Assembly: GCF_900148495.1 (NCBI RefSeq)
Contig: NZ_FTRU01000007.1
Location: 496,001 to 560,000, forward strand
DNA: 64,000 nt
Origin: Negativibacillus massiliensis
GTDB taxonomy: Bacteria; Bacillota; Clostridia; Oscillospirales; Ruminococcaceae
Direction of reading: 5' to 3'
The translations under genes were made by a program, and so were the position numbers. Positions 62,565-64,000 of the stretch are shown in pieces. The number at the start of each line of letters is the position of its first letter. Positions within the stretch are counted from its first letter, which is position 1. The notes beneath the pieces are model-generated. The model did not search any database, had not been told where the DNA came from, and saw nothing but the letters and a program-made list of their open reading frames with translations.

Positions 62565-63620
62565 ATGAAGCGATTTTTATTGAGAAAACGGGCACAAAGA
62601 CAGCTGAAAAAAGCTGTTTTGATGATAACGGCACTGTGTATTTTAGCGACTTCGGGATGCTCTGCCAAAACCACGGAAAGTCAGGAGCAGCAGGAGAAAC
62701 AGACGCTGAAACTTTCCATGGTAATTTCTTCGGATGCGCCGGAATGTGTGAAGGAGGCAGCCGGGGAGTTTATCAACCGCGCTGCTTACTACTCCAGCGG
62801 GGAGCTGCAGATCAGCCTGAGTGAAAGTGCACAGGTGGACAGTGTCCTGCAGGCTTCTGACACCGAGTTTGCATTTGTGGAAAATGAGCAGCTTATATCT
62901 TCCATCGAGGAATTAAAGACGCTGGAACTGCCGTTTTTCTTTAAAAACGCCGACTATCAATTTTCGTCCCTCAATACCGAGCAGACACAATATCGTCTCA
63001 ATGAACTGATTGCCGAACTTTACCCCATGAAGGTCCAGCTTGCAACGACCTGCGGATACGAAGATCTGGCAGCGGATGACAGCATTGATCTGACCGATTT
63101 TCGAAAGCGCTATATTCTGGCGGTCAAAGAATCCTTTTTCCCAGATGAGATTCAGGAGGATATCGGAGCACGGGAGATTGTGAGCGACAATCCACTGGGG
63201 TTGTTGCTGGAAGAAAAGGCAGAGATCGCACAGGCAGACCTGTCTGAAGTGATTGCTGCGGTGCAGAATCCTTCCTATACCGGTGAGATGGCGGTTCTTA
63301 CCAGTACACATCGGGTAAAGACGGTGTATCTTCTGGTAAATGACCAGCTGATGGACAAGCTGAGCCCAAGTCAGCAGGCAGCTGTCGAACAGGCAGCGGT
63401 TATGTCCTGTGGATACTGCCGGACACTGGCAGACCAAAAGCGGGAAGAAGAACTGGAAACCCTTTCCGAGCTTCGAGTGTCTGTCTATCCGGTCAACCTG
63501 GAAAAATATTATGCGATGATGGGCGATATCTACCAGTATGAAGCAGAGCAGATGCTCTACCGTCCTGACCCGCAGCTGGACCGCATGATTCGAAGTGATG
63601 GGGTAAAAGAAACATTCTAG
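62565..63620 (+). CDS. DctP-like (TRAP-type) substrate-binding lipoprotein
   Basis: 351 residues. The lipoprotein signal ends LATSGC. The mature domain fits DctP/TRAP periplasmic binders (LKLSMVISSDAPECVKEAAG, ELKTLELPFFFKNADYQFSS, VYLLVNDQLMDKLSPSQQAA). No TRAP membrane genes (DctQ/M) follow; instead it lies 28 bases after the acetylation genes. It may act as an orphan binder or as part of the acetylation cluster. ATG at 62565 after AAAGGAGG. Confidence 0.8.
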   Translation: MKRFLLRKRAQRQLKKAVLMITALCILATSGCSAKTTESQEQQEKQTLKLSMVISSDAPECVKEAAGEFINRAAYYSSGELQISLSESAQVDSVLQASDTEFAFVENEQLISSIEELKTLELPFFFKNADYQFSSLNTEQTQYRLNELIAELYPMKVQLATTCGYEDLAADDSIDLTDFRKRYILAVKESFFPDEIQEDIGAREIVSDNPLGLLLEEKAEIAQADLSEVIAAVQNPSYTGEMAVLTSTHRVKTVYLLVNDQLMDKLSPSQQAAVEQAAVMSCGYCRTLADQKREEELETLSELRVSVYPVNLEKYYAMMGDIYQYEAEQMLYRPDPQLDRMIRSDGVKETF

Positions 63621-63734
63621 GCTTTCGATTTCCAGAAAACACCGATTTTATAAGATAGATTTCATAAAAAGAACGCAAAAAAGAATAAGTTAATCAACAA
63701 AATGTATATTTATAGAGGATTTGCCGCTTCTTTA

Positions 63735-63763
63735 TTGATTCGTATAGGGCAATGTGCTATAAT
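63735..63763 (+). promoter_or_regulatory. Promoter of the NhaC-like gene
   Basis: -35 TTGATT (63735-63740), 17-base spacer, -10 TATAAT (63758-63763), about 90 bases before the ATG. Confidence 0.7.
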
Positions 63764-63851
63764 TTAGCGAGGTCATTTCAGCAAAAACACAAGAAATTTT
63801 GAAATGATAGAGCAACACAAGGTTCTTTTGAATGAATAAGGAGGTTGTATT

Positions 63852-64000
63852 ATGGAGGCAATTCAGGCAGGCTGGCTGTCGATCCTCCCGCCGGTCATTG
63901 CAATTGTACTGGCGTTTTTGACAAAAGAGGTTATTTCCTCTCTGACACTGGGAATTTTATCGGGTGCGGTAATTTATGCGGCACTTTCCTATGACGGCGT
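63852..64000 (+). CDS. Na+/H+ antiporter NhaC-like, N-terminus only
   Basis: ATG at 63852 after AAGGAGG; the frame runs off the right edge after 49 codons. The start (GWLSILPPVIAIVLAFLTKE ... LTLGILSGAVIYAAL) has two hydrophobic segments and matches the NhaC-type antiporter family beginning. Only the first part can be judged. Confidence 0.75.
   Translation, partial: MEAIQAGWLSILPPVIAIVLAFLTKEVISSLTLGILSGAVIYAALSYDG

Noticed and set aside
1-64000. CRISPR array, rRNA genes, antibiotic-resistance genes or an ICE integrase/relaxase
   Set aside because: None seen. The ICE integrase and relaxase are expected to the left of base 1; no regular spacer-repeat pattern other than the repA iterons was found.

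Overview
The window suggests a Gram-positive, low-to-moderate GC member of the Clostridia, most likely a gut Oscillospiraceae/Ruminococcaceae bacterium. The evidence is the clostridial order of the S10-spc-alpha ribosomal cluster (with a KOW-domain gene between map and infA), strong GGAGG ribosome binding sites, frequent TTG/GTG starts, a zinc-type S14, a Cys4 adenylate kinase, and a Tn1549/CTn-type conjugative element. This assignment is inference; no 16S gene is present.

Bases 1 to about 19,920 (all on the minus strand) are one end of an integrative conjugative element (ICE). In transcription order it holds a Cys-rich small protein, a RepA-type replication initiator with four 23-bp iterons inside its coding sequence, ParA, ParB, accessory proteins, PcfB, the coupling ATPase VirD4, an XRE regulator, the small membrane protein Maff2, a TrbL/VirB6-like channel protein, PrgI, the VirB4 ATPase, an NlpC/P60 hydrolase (CD1108 family), DUF4315 and CD1107-family proteins. 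Two related group II introns, each encoding a reverse transcriptase/maturase, interrupt maff2 and virD4. Joining the exons at the predicted splice sites restores both reading frames exactly. The ICE ends next to the 3' end of a tRNA-Arg(CCT) gene (19924-20000), the probable attachment site. Integrase, relaxase and the other end are outside the window.

Bases 20,000-29,770 are chromosomal genes: a Nudix hydrolase, a TrkH-type potassium transporter, an ECF sigma factor operon with two membrane proteins, a HutD-like protein, a PadR-DUF1700-DUF4097 envelope module, and two exported proteins. Bases 29,813-45,863 are the ribosomal super-cluster rpsJ to rplQ with secY, adk, map, infA and rpoA. It is driven by a strong promoter and preceded by a leader of about 340 nt containing a terminator-like hairpin.

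Bases 45,864-64,000 hold a candidate structured small RNA, nitroreductases, a DUF1266 protein, isoaspartyl dipeptidase, a two-component system, MutT, a lipoprotein, a GNAT acetyltransferase, xanthine phosphoribosyltransferase, pyrimidine-nucleoside phosphorylase, a CofE-like ligase, an MBOAT/DHHW polysaccharide O-acetylation pair followed by a DctP-like lipoprotein, and the start of an NhaC-like antiporter. Three intergenic regions (46245-46679, 56025-56450, 57821-58383) carry members of a family of non-coding, MITE-like elements with long inverted ends and a strong central palindrome. No CRISPR array, rRNA or antibiotic-resistance gene was seen.
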